The position numbers were made by a program, and so were the translations under genes. DNA of 64,000 nucleotides from Vampirovibrio chlorellavorus (GTDB lineage Bacteria; Cyanobacteriota; Vampirovibrionia; Vampirovibrionales; Vampirovibrionaceae): contig CAIPMU010000011.1 in assembly GCA_903866275.1 (NCBI GenBank), positions 310,001 to 374,000 on the forward strand. Reading direction: 5' to 3'. Of the stretch, positions 37,620 through 47,050 are shown one piece after another. The stretch's first letter is position 1. Each line of letters starts with the position of its first letter. A model generated the notes under the pieces. It saw only the letters and a program-made list of their open reading frames with translations, was not told the DNA's origin and did not search any database.

Positions 37620-39464
37620 ATGGCTAAAGTTGTCGGAATCGACTTAGGAACAACCAACTCGGTCGTTGCAGTGATGGAAGGTGGCAAGCCCACCGTGATT
37701 GCCAACGCCGAAGGGAACCGCACCACCCCGTCTATCGTGGGCTTCTCCAAAACCGGTGAGCGCTTAGTGGGCCTTCTGGCCAAGCGTCAGGCCGTGTTGA
37801 ACCCGGATCGCACCATTGCATCCAACAAGCGCCACATTGGCACCGATAAAACCTGGCCCATCGATGGCAAAGACTGGAGCTCGCAAGAGATCTCCGCGCA
37901 AATTCTGCGTAAACTGGTCGATGACGCCTCCAAATATCTGGGCGAGAAAGTCACCAAAGCCGTTATTACCGTACCCGCCTACTTTAACGACAGCCAACGC
38001 CACGCCACCAAAGATGCGGGCCGCATTGCTGGCTTAGAAGTACTGCGCATCATCAACGAACCCACCGCAGCCGCTCTGGCTTACGGTCTGGAGAAAAAAG
38101 ATGACGAAAAAATCCTCGTCTTCGACTTGGGCGGCGGTACCTTCGACGTATCCGTGCTGGAAGTGGGCGATGGCGTCTTCGAAGTGAAATCCACCAGCGG
38201 CGACACCCGCTTGGGCGGCGATGACTTCGATGAAAAAATTATGGACTGGCTGGTGGAAGAGTTCCGCAAGTCGGAAGGGGTTGACCTGCGCAACGACAAA
38301 CAGGCCATGCAGCGCTTGAAAGAAGCCGGCGAGAAAGCCAAGTGCGAACTCTCCACCCTGATGGAATCGCATATCAGCCTGCCGTTTGTCACTGCCGATG
38401 CCAATGGCCCCAAACACTTGGAACTGACCTTGACCCGCGCCAACTTCAACGCCATCACCAAAACCCTGGTGGATCGTTGCCGTGGGCCCGTGGAACAAGC
38501 CTTGCGCGATGCCAAACTGAGCCCTTCCGAAATTGACGAAGTGGTTCTGGTGGGTGGTTCCACCCGCATTCCTGCCGTGCAAGAACTGGTGAAATCGCTG
38601 ACCGGCGGCAAAGACCCGCACCAGGGCGTTAACCCGGATGAAGTGGTTGCCATCGGCGCGGCCATTCAAGCGGGCGTACTGGCCGGGGAAGTCAAAGACA
38701 TCGTCCTGCTGGATGTGACCCCGCTGTCGTTGGGCATTGAAACCATGGGCGGCGTGATGACCAAGTTGGTCGACCGCAACACCACCATCCCCGTGCGTCG
38801 CAGCGAGATCTTCTCCACCGCCGATGACAACCAGGGCAGTGTGGATGTGCATGTACTGCAAGGCGAACGCCCCATGGCCCGCGATAACAAGTCGCTCGGC
38901 AACTTCCGCCTGGAAGGCATTATGCCTGCCCCGCGCGGCGTGCCCAAAATCGAAGTGACCTTCGACATCGACGCCAACGGCATCCTGAACGTCAGCGCCA
39001 AGGATCAGGCCACCAGCAAAGAGCAACGCATCACCATCACCAACACCTCCAACCTGAAAGAGGACGAGATTGAACAAATGGTGAAAGATGCCGAAGCCCA
39101 CCGCTCGGAAGATGAAAAACTGAAACAGCAGATTGAGCAAAAAAACCAGGCCGACAACCTGTGCCACAGCGCCGAAAAAATGCTGAAGGATCTGGGCGAT
39201 AAAGTACCGGATAGCGAAAAAGCGCCGATTCAAAAACAGATTGATGATCTGCGTGGCGCCATTCAGGCCAACGATGCGGATCAGATCAAAGCCCTCTACG
39301 ACACCCTGCAACAGTCGGTCTACAGCCTGTCCACCAAGGCGTATGAACAATCTGGCGCAGCATCCGGTGCCGAAGGCGGCGAGTCTGGCCAAGCGGCTCC
39401 CGAGGAAGACATCATCGACGCGGAATTCCGCCCGTCCGATGAAGGCGTCGGGGCTAGCCACTAG
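37620..39464 (+). CDS. dnaK: Molecular chaperone DnaK (Hsp70)
   Basis: 614 aa cytosolic Hsp70. Signatures are [32 protein letters not shown] and [17 protein letters not shown]. The nucleotide-binding domain runs to about 380, then the substrate domain, the helical lid, and the conserved tail [11 protein letters not shown]. It is about 20 residues shorter than E. coli DnaK in the lid/tail. AGAGG lies upstream of the ATG. Neither grpE nor dnaJ is adjacent, and no CIRCE-type inverted repeat is visible upstream, so heat-shock control is not evident. A strong terminator follows. Confidence 0.98.
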   Translation: MAKVVGIDLGTTNSVVAVMEGGKPTVIANAEGNRTTPSIVGFSKTGERLVGLLAKRQAVLNPDRTIASNKRHIGTDKTWPIDGKDWSSQEISAQILRKLVDDASKYLGEKVTKAVITVPAYFNDSQRHATKDAGRIAGLEVLRIINEPTAAALAYGLEKKDDEKILVFDLGGGTFDVSVLEVGDGVFEVKSTSGDTRLGGDDFDEKIMDWLVEEFRKSEGVDLRNDKQAMQRLKEAGEKAKCELSTLMESHISLPFVTADANGPKHLELTLTRANFNAITKTLVDRCRGPVEQALRDAKLSPSEIDEVVLVGGSTRIPAVQELVKSLTGGKDPHQGVNPDEVVAIGAAIQAGVLAGEVKDIVLLDVTPLSLGIETMGGVMTKLVDRNTTIPVRRSEIFSTADDNQGSVDVHVLQGERPMARDNKSLGNFRLEGIMPAPRGVPKIEVTFDIDANGILNVSAKDQATSKEQRITITNTSNLKEDEIEQMVKDAEAHRSEDEKLKQQIEQKNQADNLCHSAEKMLKDLGDKVPDSEKAPIQKQIDDLRGAIQANDADQIKALYDTLQQSVYSLSTKAYEQSGAASGAEGGESGQAAPEEDIIDAEFRPSDEGVGASH

Positions 39465-39537
39465 ACTAGACGAGACTCCACTCACTCCTTCAGCCTCTGT
39501 TGAAACAAATAGCTCGACAATAATTACGAACTATTGC

Positions 39538-39563
39538 AAAAGACCTGCTTTGGCGGGTCTTTT
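39538..39563 (+). terminator. Rho-independent terminator of dnaK
   Basis: AAAAGACCTGC-TTTG-GCGGGTCTTTT hairpin (one G-T pair) followed by TTGCTTT. Confidence 0.85.
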
Positions 39564-39697
39564 GCTTTATGATGGCTGGCTGTAACCTGACTGAACGATT
39601 TCAGTCGGGCAATGCACACCATCAAACTCACATCCAAATCCGACTCTTCGTCATTATCCCTGCGGCAAATGACCCGCATGCTATAGGTTCAGAAACG

Positions 39698-42055
39698 ATG
39701 GCAAACGGAATCGAAACCCCGGAGGCGCTCTCCGCCACTATAACCCCTGAAACGGACATCTCCACACCCGACTTGAACGCAACAGAAGTAGCCGATCAAG
39801 CACAGGTACTCCAGCGCCCCAAAAAGCAACCCTTACCGGAGCTGCCTCAAAAGCTATTCACCCAGATTGAAGACTTTGCCATCCCGGCGATGGTGCTGTT
39901 TTTATTGGGATGCGCCTTGGCCTTTGCCCTGCCCGAGCTGGCCTTTGCCCAATGGCCGGTTGCAGTGCCCCTGCTGCTGGTATTTGTAGGAATTATCGTT
40001 TACGGAGCCAACAAGCCCGATAGCCGCTGGGTGATTCAAGTAGACGTGTGGGCAATGATCCTGATTGTGGGGGCCATGTACTACCATGCCCGACAGTTTA
40101 CCCCCGGCCCGGATGATGTCTCTCAGCTGGTTTCTCAGTCGAGTCCGCAAGCCCAAGTGGCACTAATGGGCACTGTCACCAACACCCTGAGCGATAATCG
40201 GTTGGTGTTGACGGTCAATCAGGCCAACCAGCGCAAGGTGAGCGGCCAGGTGATTGTCTACCTCCCCAAAAACCGGGATAGTCAGCCGCTGGAAATCGGC
40301 ACCCGGCTGCGCATTGAGGGCGAGCTGGGCCTGCCTGCCGCCAGCCGTCTGCCGGGCGTGTTTAATTACCGGGATTATCTCAAAGGGCAGCACATCACGG
40401 CGCTCCTCAAGCAGCCCAGCCGCATGATCGCCTTTGAGACCTCGAATCAGCCGCAGTTTGTGCTGCAACGCTGGACGGAACACCTCAAGCAAACCGTGGC
40501 GCAAACCTTTGCCCAAGCCTTACCTTCGCCCCAAGCCGAAGTGCTGGGCGGCATCGTACTCGGCGATAAGGCCATTCCGGTGGATGCCAACACCAAACAG
40601 GCTTTCATCCAGACTGGCCTGATTCACGTGCTCGCGGCCTCCGGGATGAACGTGGGGATTATCGCCATGGCCGTGCTTTGGCTGATGAAGCAGCTCAAAG
40701 CGCCCCGCCGGGTGCAATTTGGCGTGGCCATGGGAGCAGTGGCTTTTTACAGTTTGCTCACCGGCATGCCACCCTCTATTCAGCGAGCAGCGGCCATGCT
40801 GGAGCTGGCCCTCTTCCTGAAACTGCTGAACAAAGAGCTGTCTCCCCTGTTTTTACTCTGTCTCACCAGCACCCTGCTGGTGCTCGTCGCCCCGGATAAC
40901 ATTGGCAGCGTGGGTTTCCAGTTTTCGGTGCTGACCACGTTTGGCCTGCTGGCCATGGTCGGCCCGATACAGGACGCCCTGGGTTACTACATCACCCGCT
41001 GGCTGGCCGGACTCATTTTAGTGCCGCTGGTGGCCCAGCTCTGGATTTGGCCGCTGTCGATCGCTTACTTTAACCAGTTCCCGGTACATTCGGTGCCCCT
41101 GAACATTGCTGCCCTCGGGCTGGTCACACCCCTGACCGTGATTGGGTTTGTGGCAGGCGTGGCCAGCATTATATATGCCCCCTTGGGCGCAGCCTTGAGC
41201 GCTCTGGCCCGGCCTTTTCTGGATGCATTACTGTGGGTGGTACAAGGCGGCAACAGCCTGAGCTGGGCGCAATGGAGCCTGCCATCGCCTGAGCCCTGGC
41301 AGATTGCGGGCTTGTACCTATGCTTGTTTGCCGTGCTGGTGCTGATGCACCGTTTTCAGAAAATGAACTTTGGGCGCAAAGCCCTGCTGGGCCTGATCCC
41401 AGTGGCGTTGGTGCTAGGTGGGCTTTGCCTGGAGCATAGTCAGGCCCAACAGCAAACCCGGCTGGAATGGCTGCCGCTTTCAGGGGAAAAACAGGCGGTG
41501 CTGGTGCAATCCGGTCAGCCGCAAGGCACCGTGCTGATTACCCCCCAGCGCTTGCGGTTTTATGAGGCCCGTAGCTTGGGTGATTACCTGAAACACCGGC
41601 ATATTGAGCGCCTCAGCGCAGTGGTGCTTATGCCCTCGGCCCCGGATGACCCCAGCGGCACGGGCAACTTAAAGCGCGCCTTGCAGCAACGCACGATTGA
41701 TCTTCTGGTAACCGCCCCTGACGTGCACGCCTCCAGCAGCCTCACTGTAAAAAGCCAACAGACCTTCCCGGCCCAAGGCGCGCAACTCGCCCTGGGGCAA
41801 CTGCACCTGGAAGGCTCTGCCCAGCAACTCATGGTGTTTCACGGCCCCTATTGCCTGCTGGCTTTAAACCCGACACAAACGGAAGCCTCAACCCCTGCAA
41901 GGCTCGGGACGCAGCCGACTGCCCTTTCTTCGGAAACCTGTGCGGTGCAAGCGGTTTTTGGGGAAAGCGGCCTGCAGCAAGCCAGCGGCAATGCCCTTTC
42001 CTCGGGACACTATCACCGATGGACTCAGGACGGGCCGCAACTCAGTCAGTTTTAG
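39698..42055 (+). CDS. comEC: ComEC/Rec2-type DNA-uptake channel, C-terminal domain degenerate
   Basis: 785 aa from the ATG at 39698; an in-frame upstream ATG at 39569 would overlap the dnaK terminator, so it is rejected. The polytopic competence domain is clear: IHVLAASGMNVGIIAMAVLW, GMPPSIQRAAAMLELAL, a row of hydrophobic segments, and YFNQFPVHSVPLNIAAL. The N-terminal OB-like region (VALMGTVTNTLSDNRLVL) is present. The C-terminal domain should be a metallo-beta-lactamase fold with HxHxDH. The aligned segment reads VVLMPSAPDDPSGTG, without the histidines. It should conduct transforming DNA across the inner membrane; nuclease activity looks lost. Confidence 0.9.
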   Translation: MANGIETPEALSATITPETDISTPDLNATEVADQAQVLQRPKKQPLPELPQKLFTQIEDFAIPAMVLFLLGCALAFALPELAFAQWPVAVPLLLVFVGIIVYGANKPDSRWVIQVDVWAMILIVGAMYYHARQFTPGPDDVSQLVSQSSPQAQVALMGTVTNTLSDNRLVLTVNQANQRKVSGQVIVYLPKNRDSQPLEIGTRLRIEGELGLPAASRLPGVFNYRDYLKGQHITALLKQPSRMIAFETSNQPQFVLQRWTEHLKQTVAQTFAQALPSPQAEVLGGIVLGDKAIPVDANTKQAFIQTGLIHVLAASGMNVGIIAMAVLWLMKQLKAPRRVQFGVAMGAVAFYSLLTGMPPSIQRAAAMLELALFLKLLNKELSPLFLLCLTSTLLVLVAPDNIGSVGFQFSVLTTFGLLAMVGPIQDALGYYITRWLAGLILVPLVAQLWIWPLSIAYFNQFPVHSVPLNIAALGLVTPLTVIGFVAGVASIIYAPLGAALSALARPFLDALLWVVQGGNSLSWAQWSLPSPEPWQIAGLYLCLFAVLVLMHRFQKMNFGRKALLGLIPVALVLGGLCLEHSQAQQQTRLEWLPLSGEKQAVLVQSGQPQGTVLITPQRLRFYEARSLGDYLKHRHIERLSAVVLMPSAPDDPSGTGNLKRALQQRTIDLLVTAPDVHASSSLTVKSQQTFPAQGAQLALGQLHLEGSAQQLMVFHGPYCLLALNPTQTEASTPARLGTQPTALSSETCAVQAVFGESGLQQASGNALSSGHYHRWTQDGPQLSQF

Positions 42056-42105
42056 CCTTTGATCTGAATTGAATTTACCCTACTTTACCTCTGACGGGGA
42101 GTAAC

Positions 42106-42145
42106 TGGTCATGCTAACCTGTTTGCGCTATTCTGGTGCGCAAAC
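42106..42145 (+). promoter_or_regulatory. ndk promoter with overlapping inverted repeat
   Basis: TGGTCA (42106-42111), 17-bp spacer, TATTCT (42129-42134). A perfect 8-bp inverted repeat GTTTGCGC / GCGCAAAC (42121-42128 and 42138-42145) flanks the -10 box. A protein bound there would block the promoter, so this is an operator candidate; an mRNA hairpin is the alternative. Confidence 0.5.
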
Positions 42146-42172
42146 TCACCCGTTATTTGAAGGAGACTCCCA

Positions 42173-42649
42173 ATGGAACGTACTTTTATTGCCCTGAAAC
42201 CGGATGCCGTGCAACGTGGCTTCGTGGGCGACATCATCACCCGCTTTGAGCGCAAAGGCTTTAAACTGGTTGGCATGAAACTGATGCACGTGACCCGCGC
42301 CATGGCCGAAGAGCATTACGGCGAGCACAGCGGCAAACCCTTCTTCGGCGGGCTGGTGGACTTTATCACCTCCTCCCCAGTGGTGGCCATGTCTTGGGAA
42401 GGCAACAACGTGGTGGAAACCGCGCGTAAAATGATGGGCGCCACCAACCCCAAGGATTCCGCTCCGGGCACCATCCGTGGCGATTTCGCGGTGGACATGG
42501 GCCGCAACATCATTCATGGTTCCGACAGCGTGGAAAGCGCCGAGCGCGAACTAAAAATCTTCTTTGCCCCCGGCGAACTAGTGTCCAGCTGGGATCGCAG
42601 CACCGAAGCCTGGGTCTATGAAAACCCCAAAACCCCGGCTAAAGTTTAA
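42173..42649 (+). CDS. ndk: Nucleoside diphosphate kinase
   Basis: 158 aa. It equalises (d)NTP pools by phosphate transfer through His115 ([16 protein letters not shown]). The N-terminal [16 protein letters not shown] and mid-protein [17 protein letters not shown] are typical. The tail is 8-15 residues longer than in most bacterial Ndk. A strong AAGGAG is 7 nt before the ATG. Single gene with its own promoter and terminator. Confidence 0.97.
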   Translation: MERTFIALKPDAVQRGFVGDIITRFERKGFKLVGMKLMHVTRAMAEEHYGEHSGKPFFGGLVDFITSSPVVAMSWEGNNVVETARKMMGATNPKDSAPGTIRGDFAVDMGRNIIHGSDSVESAERELKIFFAPGELVSSWDRSTEAWVYENPKTPAKV

Positions 42650-42704
42650 TCAATCTCTTTAATCGACCTGATTCTTTCTCTGATCAGGACTGAATAGACA
42701 CTTC

Positions 42705-42735
42705 AACCCCTGCAAGCCCTTGGCGAGCAGGGGTT
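42705..42735 (+). terminator. Candidate terminator of ndk
   Basis: AACCCCTGC / GCAGGGGTT, a perfect 9-bp stem with a 13-nt loop, followed by the weakly T-rich GTTCGTTC. It may also serve the convergent TPR gene. Confidence 0.6.
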
Positions 42736-42754
42736 GTTCGTTCAGGCCCTGGAC

Positions 42755-44029
42755 TTAAACGCCGCCTGAATGCCTGACCCGAGCCAGCGCTTTCGACACA
42801 TCGGGCGCAGCAGGATGCAAGTTCAAGGCTTGCCGGTAATGTTTCTCCGCCCTCAAGCGATCCCCGGATAACTCGTAAGCCAGCCCCAGATTGTACTGAA
42901 TATCCGCAGAAGCCGGATGCAACTGGGCAGCCTGATGCAAATACTGCAACGCCAGCGTTGTCTGCCCCTGATCTTCATACAAGGTCCCCAACAGATAGGC
43001 CACCTGCGGCTGCTTAGGATTTTCACGATGCAAGGCTTTCAACACCTGAATCGCCGCTTCCGGGCTACCATTCAGGCTCAACAACTGCGCGTAACGAATG
43101 CCATACTTCTCCGGTGAAAGAATCTGGGCCTGATGATAATTTTCCTGTGCCAGACTGGCCTGACCCAGTTTCAACTGGATTTCAGCCAACGCAGCCAACA
43201 AATCAGGATTGTGGGCATCCAGCAGCAGGGCTTTTTGAACCTGCTTCAAGGCCAGCGGGTAAGCTTTGGCGCGATAAGCACCCAGAGCATCGCTCATGTA
43301 CTGGTTCACGCTATTGCGACTATCAGGTTCAGCCTGAAGCAACGCATTATAACCACCATCAGGAGTGGAGCCGCCGATGCCAAACTCTGGAATCGGTTCG
43401 CTTTTGGGCTGAATGAGGACAGGATGCCCTTGATTATCAGTGGTCATAGCCTGAATGGGCTTGGCACCGCCCGTATAACGCGGCATCAACTGAATCACTG
43501 AGGGTTTCGCCTCACGCTCCACAACGACCGCAGACATGGCGATTGGCTCGTCTGCGTTGCGCGTCTCCGGATTGCGGTTTTCAGGGCTTGTATTGGGTGT
43601 CCCTTGCGACAGTCGGATGCCAGAAGGCGACTGATCACCCCCTGCAGGGCCCTGATTCGACAGGCCCACAGGACGCTCTGCGATGAGCGGACGAAGCTGC
43701 GCGGCCGGAGTCACCGCATTCGAGGCCACAACAGCGGGAGAGTTCTGGGCACTCCGCCCATCCCGAATGACCCGCTTGAGATTAGCAAAATTCAAACTGT
43801 TGGCGCTCTGGATAAAATGTCCTGTGGGCTTATTTCCCGCAAAAACCGGAGCCAGCTTCATCCCCGCAAACGTGGAGGCTTCCGCCAAGGGCATCGCAGT
43901 GGATTCAGGACTGAGCACCTGAGCAGCTGCTCCCGGAGGCATTGCCAGCCAGATCCCGGCAGCCAACGCCACCAGCAAGCCGCTTGCCATTCGTCGCAAG
44001 GATAATGGACAGACTTTCACAGTCGTCAC
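42755..44029 (-). CDS. Secreted/periplasmic TPR protein
   Basis: 424 aa from a GTG preceded by AGAGGT. A signal peptide covers about 1-36 (GLLVALAAGIWLAMPPGAAAQ). A long polar, Pro/Gln/Asn-rich region of low complexity extends to about 225. The C-terminal 180 residues form five or so tetratricopeptide repeats (AKAYPLALKQVQKALLLDAH, YLLGTLYEDQGQTTLALQYL, GDRLRAEKHYRQALNLHPAA). TPRs mediate protein assembly. The partner is unknown. Divergent or convergent neighbours give no functional hint. Confidence 0.82.
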   Translation of the reverse strand: MTTVKVCPLSLRRMASGLLVALAAGIWLAMPPGAAAQVLSPESTAMPLAEASTFAGMKLAPVFAGNKPTGHFIQSANSLNFANLKRVIRDGRSAQNSPAVVASNAVTPAAQLRPLIAERPVGLSNQGPAGGDQSPSGIRLSQGTPNTSPENRNPETRNADEPIAMSAVVVEREAKPSVIQLMPRYTGGAKPIQAMTTDNQGHPVLIQPKSEPIPEFGIGGSTPDGGYNALLQAEPDSRNSVNQYMSDALGAYRAKAYPLALKQVQKALLLDAHNPDLLAALAEIQLKLGQASLAQENYHQAQILSPEKYGIRYAQLLSLNGSPEAAIQVLKALHRENPKQPQVAYLLGTLYEDQGQTTLALQYLHQAAQLHPASADIQYNLGLAYELSGDRLRAEKHYRQALNLHPAAPDVSKALARVRHSGGV

Positions 44030-44175
44030 GCTCGATTACCTCTGGTTTCCCGGACACTCACGGGGCACAATAGCAGCCCCAGAAAACGGGCCTTGTTACC
44101 CGCTTCCCTATTCTAGCACCGCCACTTAAAGTGGCCCTAATCCATTCAAAGGAGATTCGGACTGCCTTGGCCCGT

Positions 44176-45111
44176 TTAACCGATTTTCCCGTAGGAATGC
44201 AGGCCCAGACCCATCAGGTTGACGCCAAAATAGGTGATCAGCATCAGTACAAAGCCGGTGACAGAAACCCAGGCCAGGGTGCGGGCGCTGTGCTCGCCGT
44301 TGACGCGCAGGTGCAGGTAAACGCCATACCCCAGCAAGGTCACCAGACTCATGGATTCCTTGGGATCCCAGCTCCAGTAGTTGCCCCAGGCCTCGTTGGC
44401 CCAAATGCCACCGAGGATAATGCCCAACGTCAGCATCGGGAAACCAAAGGCCACGCAGCGATAGGTGATTTCATCGTACAGATTGGCTTTGTCCTGAAGC
44501 AGAGCGATCTCCATATTGAGGGCATCTTGTCCCGGCTCAATCTCAAAGCGATCAGAGAACGCAGAAGGCCCAGCGGCCATCGCGGGAGTGAGTGACGACC
44601 GCCCCCCACCCGATGACTCGAAGCGAGCACCACTCCCCGGCCAGTAATCCTTGATCAAAAAGACCAGCGAACTGATAAAGGCCAGCGTAAACAGGGCGTA
44701 AGACAGCAGAATGATTGGCACATGGATACTACGCCAGTAGCTTTGCAAGGCAGGCTGCAAGGGATGAATGGTGGTGGGCAGGTTCATATCGTACACCAGC
44801 GAGCCCAACAACAGCAACGCCACCGGCAAGCCCAGCGTGCGCAACTTAAACCAGCGATCCAGCACCAGAAAGACCAACTGCATGCCAATACACACCACCA
44901 ACAGGGATTCATACATATTCGACAACGCAAAATACTTGGCCGTTTGGGAACGAATGGCCAAAGACACGATCAGGCAAAGGCCGGAGAGCAACATACTGCC
45001 CCAGCCGCCTTCCCGAAAGAGCGATTTGGGCTGAATGGCTTGCAGGAGATAGAACACCCCGCTCACCACCAGGAGCGTGAGGGCCGTGTAGAACCATTTG
45101 GCTTCAGTCAT
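44176..45111 (-). CDS. ccsA: Cytochrome c biogenesis protein CcsA (System II)
   Basis: 311 aa polytopic heme-handling protein. The WWD motif is WGNYWSWDPKES, in a periplasmic loop between hydrophobic segments. A further family feature is the His of SIHVPIILLSYALFTLAF. A Gly/Ser-rich, probably cytoplasmic insertion of about 40 residues (around 160-200) lies between membrane segments. With Ccs1, encoded 47 bp upstream, it moves heme outward and attaches it to apocytochromes c. GGAG lies 11 nt before the ATG. Confidence 0.93.
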   Translation of the reverse strand: MTEAKWFYTALTLLVVSGVFYLLQAIQPKSLFREGGWGSMLLSGLCLIVSLAIRSQTAKYFALSNMYESLLVVCIGMQLVFLVLDRWFKLRTLGLPVALLLLGSLVYDMNLPTTIHPLQPALQSYWRSIHVPIILLSYALFTLAFISSLVFLIKDYWPGSGARFESSGGGRSSLTPAMAAGPSAFSDRFEIEPGQDALNMEIALLQDKANLYDEITYRCVAFGFPMLTLGIILGGIWANEAWGNYWSWDPKESMSLVTLLGYGVYLHLRVNGEHSARTLAWVSVTGFVLMLITYFGVNLMGLGLHSYGKIG

Positions 45112-45158
45112 GGGCTTGAACTCCGCTTAAATTAAGATCGAAATGATGAGGCGTTGGC

Positions 45159-46760
45159 CTAAACAAGAGCGCTCTCCGTTTTCACTAGCTCAGGTGATAC
45201 AGGTAAACCTGAGACAACCGGCTGAGTCTGAACTGTCTTCAAGGGTTGCACCTGCAACGCGTTGATTAAATCGGTTTGCAGGGCTTGCAGTTCCTTCATA
45301 AAGCTCAGGCGGGCCTTGTTGGTTTTGTACTGCAGCAGAATCTGTGTCCCTTCGCCTTGAGGAGCGGGCACAAGAGCCACCCACAGCCGCCGCTGGGAGA
45401 AGATACACATAAAGGCGCCCACAATAATGATGCCGTAAGCCAGATACATCCACGGCACTTCAGGGCCTTTCTTAATTTGTAGCCCCGTGGCGAATTCCGG
45501 CTTGATGTATTTGAAATGCAGACCAGCCAAAGTGCCAGACTGGCCTTCCAGCAGGCGCAGATTAGGGGGCATCTTGCCAGGTTTGGCTCCCACAAAGCCG
45601 TGAGCATCCCGCAGGAACACCACCACATAGTTGCGGGTCACGTTAGGATCCTGCTGCACCAGAAAGGGAAAGACCATCAAGGCCCGCCCGTTATCCAGCT
45701 CGGTCAGACTCACCGGGCGATTCATGAACTGAGTGTTGGTGTCCAGTTTACGCGGTTTGCCGTTCATTTCCACAAAGAGCTTGCCGGTGGGGTTAAAACT
45801 GGCCTGATACAGCACCGTGTCGTCCACCGTCAGAGGGTGATTCACCGAGATGACCTGTCGCTGGGTGACGTGGCCCTTTTTATCAATCACGGAAAGATCG
45901 GCGAAGTACTGCTTCACCACGGGACTTTGGCCCGGTGGAATCTGATCCGGGGCGGTGCCTTCGGGATAGAACTCCATGCGGAATTCGTTGACCCGAACCT
46001 TCCAGTCCGGCACAGAACCCTGCCAAATGCCGGGATTCACGTTGGGCTTGAACATCTGGGAATCCTGAATGGCAAACGTCTCACCAGGAACGGCTAGCTT
46101 TTGGGCTTTAAAGCCATAAAACGCGCCATACACCGAGGCCACCAGCATGAGTAGAATACCAAAGTGTGCGACCACGGGCCCGAGGCGATTCCAGTTACCC
46201 TTGCTGGCGTAAAGCAGCACCTGACCTTCACCTTGCCCCGAACGCAACTTGCCGGGCAACGGCTTATCGATACGGTAATGGCGCTTCTTGAGGCTTTGGG
46301 TGAGTTGCGCCGTAGTCAAGCCCAAAGGCTGCTGGGTCTGATAGAGCAGCTTGTGCGGCGAAGCCTGAATGTGCTCCGGCCCGCAGAAGGTTTTACGGGT
46401 GGCCGCATGAAAGGCCGGTTTCAGCCACTGGAAACTGCCACACAGGAGGTTGATAAAGAACAGGACTTCCAATGCGATGAACCAGTAGGACGAATAGACC
46501 GTGTAAAGACCCATCGCCTTGAAGATGCGGTAGTTGGCACCCGCGTTGCGCTTGATCTCCAGCACATCCACAATGCCTTCCTGTGGCAGAAGCACGCCAG
46601 CCAGGGTAGCCAGCGCCAGCAGGGCAATCAGCACAATGGCCAAATGCAGCGAGCGAAAGCAAGCCATCATCGCCCAGACTTTATCCGGGAAGGTTTGGGG
46701 CTTGGCTGTCGTGTTGCAGCGGGGACGAGGGATCGGCGTCGAGGTCAAAGGTTGGCTCAT
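45159..46760 (-). CDS. ccs1: Cytochrome c biogenesis protein Ccs1/ResB (System II)
   Basis: 533 aa from the ATG at 46760; a TTG 4 codons earlier is less likely. ResB-family layout: hydrophobic segments near the N-terminus (SLHLAIVLIALLALATLAGV and the next near WFIALEVLFFINLLCGSF), a third near 190-210, a large extracytoplasmic domain, and a last segment (WMYLAYGIIIVGAFMCIF) before a cytoplasmic tail. The N-terminal LASLRLAIVLI-like stretch is diagnostic. Partner of CcsA in the heme-lyase complex, transcribed first in the two-gene unit. Confidence 0.92.
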   Translation of the reverse strand: MSQPLTSTPIPRPRCNTTAKPQTFPDKVWAMMACFRSLHLAIVLIALLALATLAGVLLPQEGIVDVLEIKRNAGANYRIFKAMGLYTVYSSYWFIALEVLFFINLLCGSFQWLKPAFHAATRKTFCGPEHIQASPHKLLYQTQQPLGLTTAQLTQSLKKRHYRIDKPLPGKLRSGQGEGQVLLYASKGNWNRLGPVVAHFGILLMLVASVYGAFYGFKAQKLAVPGETFAIQDSQMFKPNVNPGIWQGSVPDWKVRVNEFRMEFYPEGTAPDQIPPGQSPVVKQYFADLSVIDKKGHVTQRQVISVNHPLTVDDTVLYQASFNPTGKLFVEMNGKPRKLDTNTQFMNRPVSLTELDNGRALMVFPFLVQQDPNVTRNYVVVFLRDAHGFVGAKPGKMPPNLRLLEGQSGTLAGLHFKYIKPEFATGLQIKKGPEVPWMYLAYGIIIVGAFMCIFSQRRLWVALVPAPQGEGTQILLQYKTNKARLSFMKELQALQTDLINALQVQPLKTVQTQPVVSGLPVSPELVKTESALV

Positions 46761-46925
46761 CAGGGCTTTCAACCGGTTTTCGGGTAATGTTCAGCGTGCC
46801 TGGGGGGATAGAAGACGATCCATAAAGCCGTGGGCACGCCATGAAATCAAGGCTGGTATCAAGGCATATTATCCGCCAAGCGAGTGACTTCCACAAGAAG
46901 TCTACAACGATAGTAAAGCTTCATC

Positions 46926-47015
46926 CTGTCATGTCTAGCGAATGCATCAATCCCTCTCGGCCATAGGCCAGTAGCATCCTCGCACAATAGATTCCCGCGT
47001 TCGCGGGAATGACAG
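46926..47015. repeat. REPIN-like bipartite inverted repeat, copy 2
   Basis: 90 bp, in the 278-bp gap between ccs1 and a J-domain gene. The right end has a perfect hairpin ATTCCCGCG-TT-CGCGGGAAT (46991-47010) bounded by GACAG. The left end is a decayed opposite copy (CTGTCATGTCTAGCGAATGC). Same size and outward TGTCAT ends as the element at 1402-1490. Confidence 0.65.
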
Positions 47016-47050
47016 GTTCTGGCGTGGGTATAATTTTGAGTCAAAGCGCC

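Noticed and set aside
38034-39485. Long open frame (about 480 codons) antisense to dnaK
   Set aside because: A known artefact of dnaK codon composition; the DnaK frame has full conserved motifs, and the antisense product has no recognisable domain or ribosome site.
39569-39697. Upstream in-frame ATG giving ComEC 43 more residues
   Set aside because: Would start next to the dnaK terminator, and the added residues look non-protein; the ATG at 39698 fits the family better.
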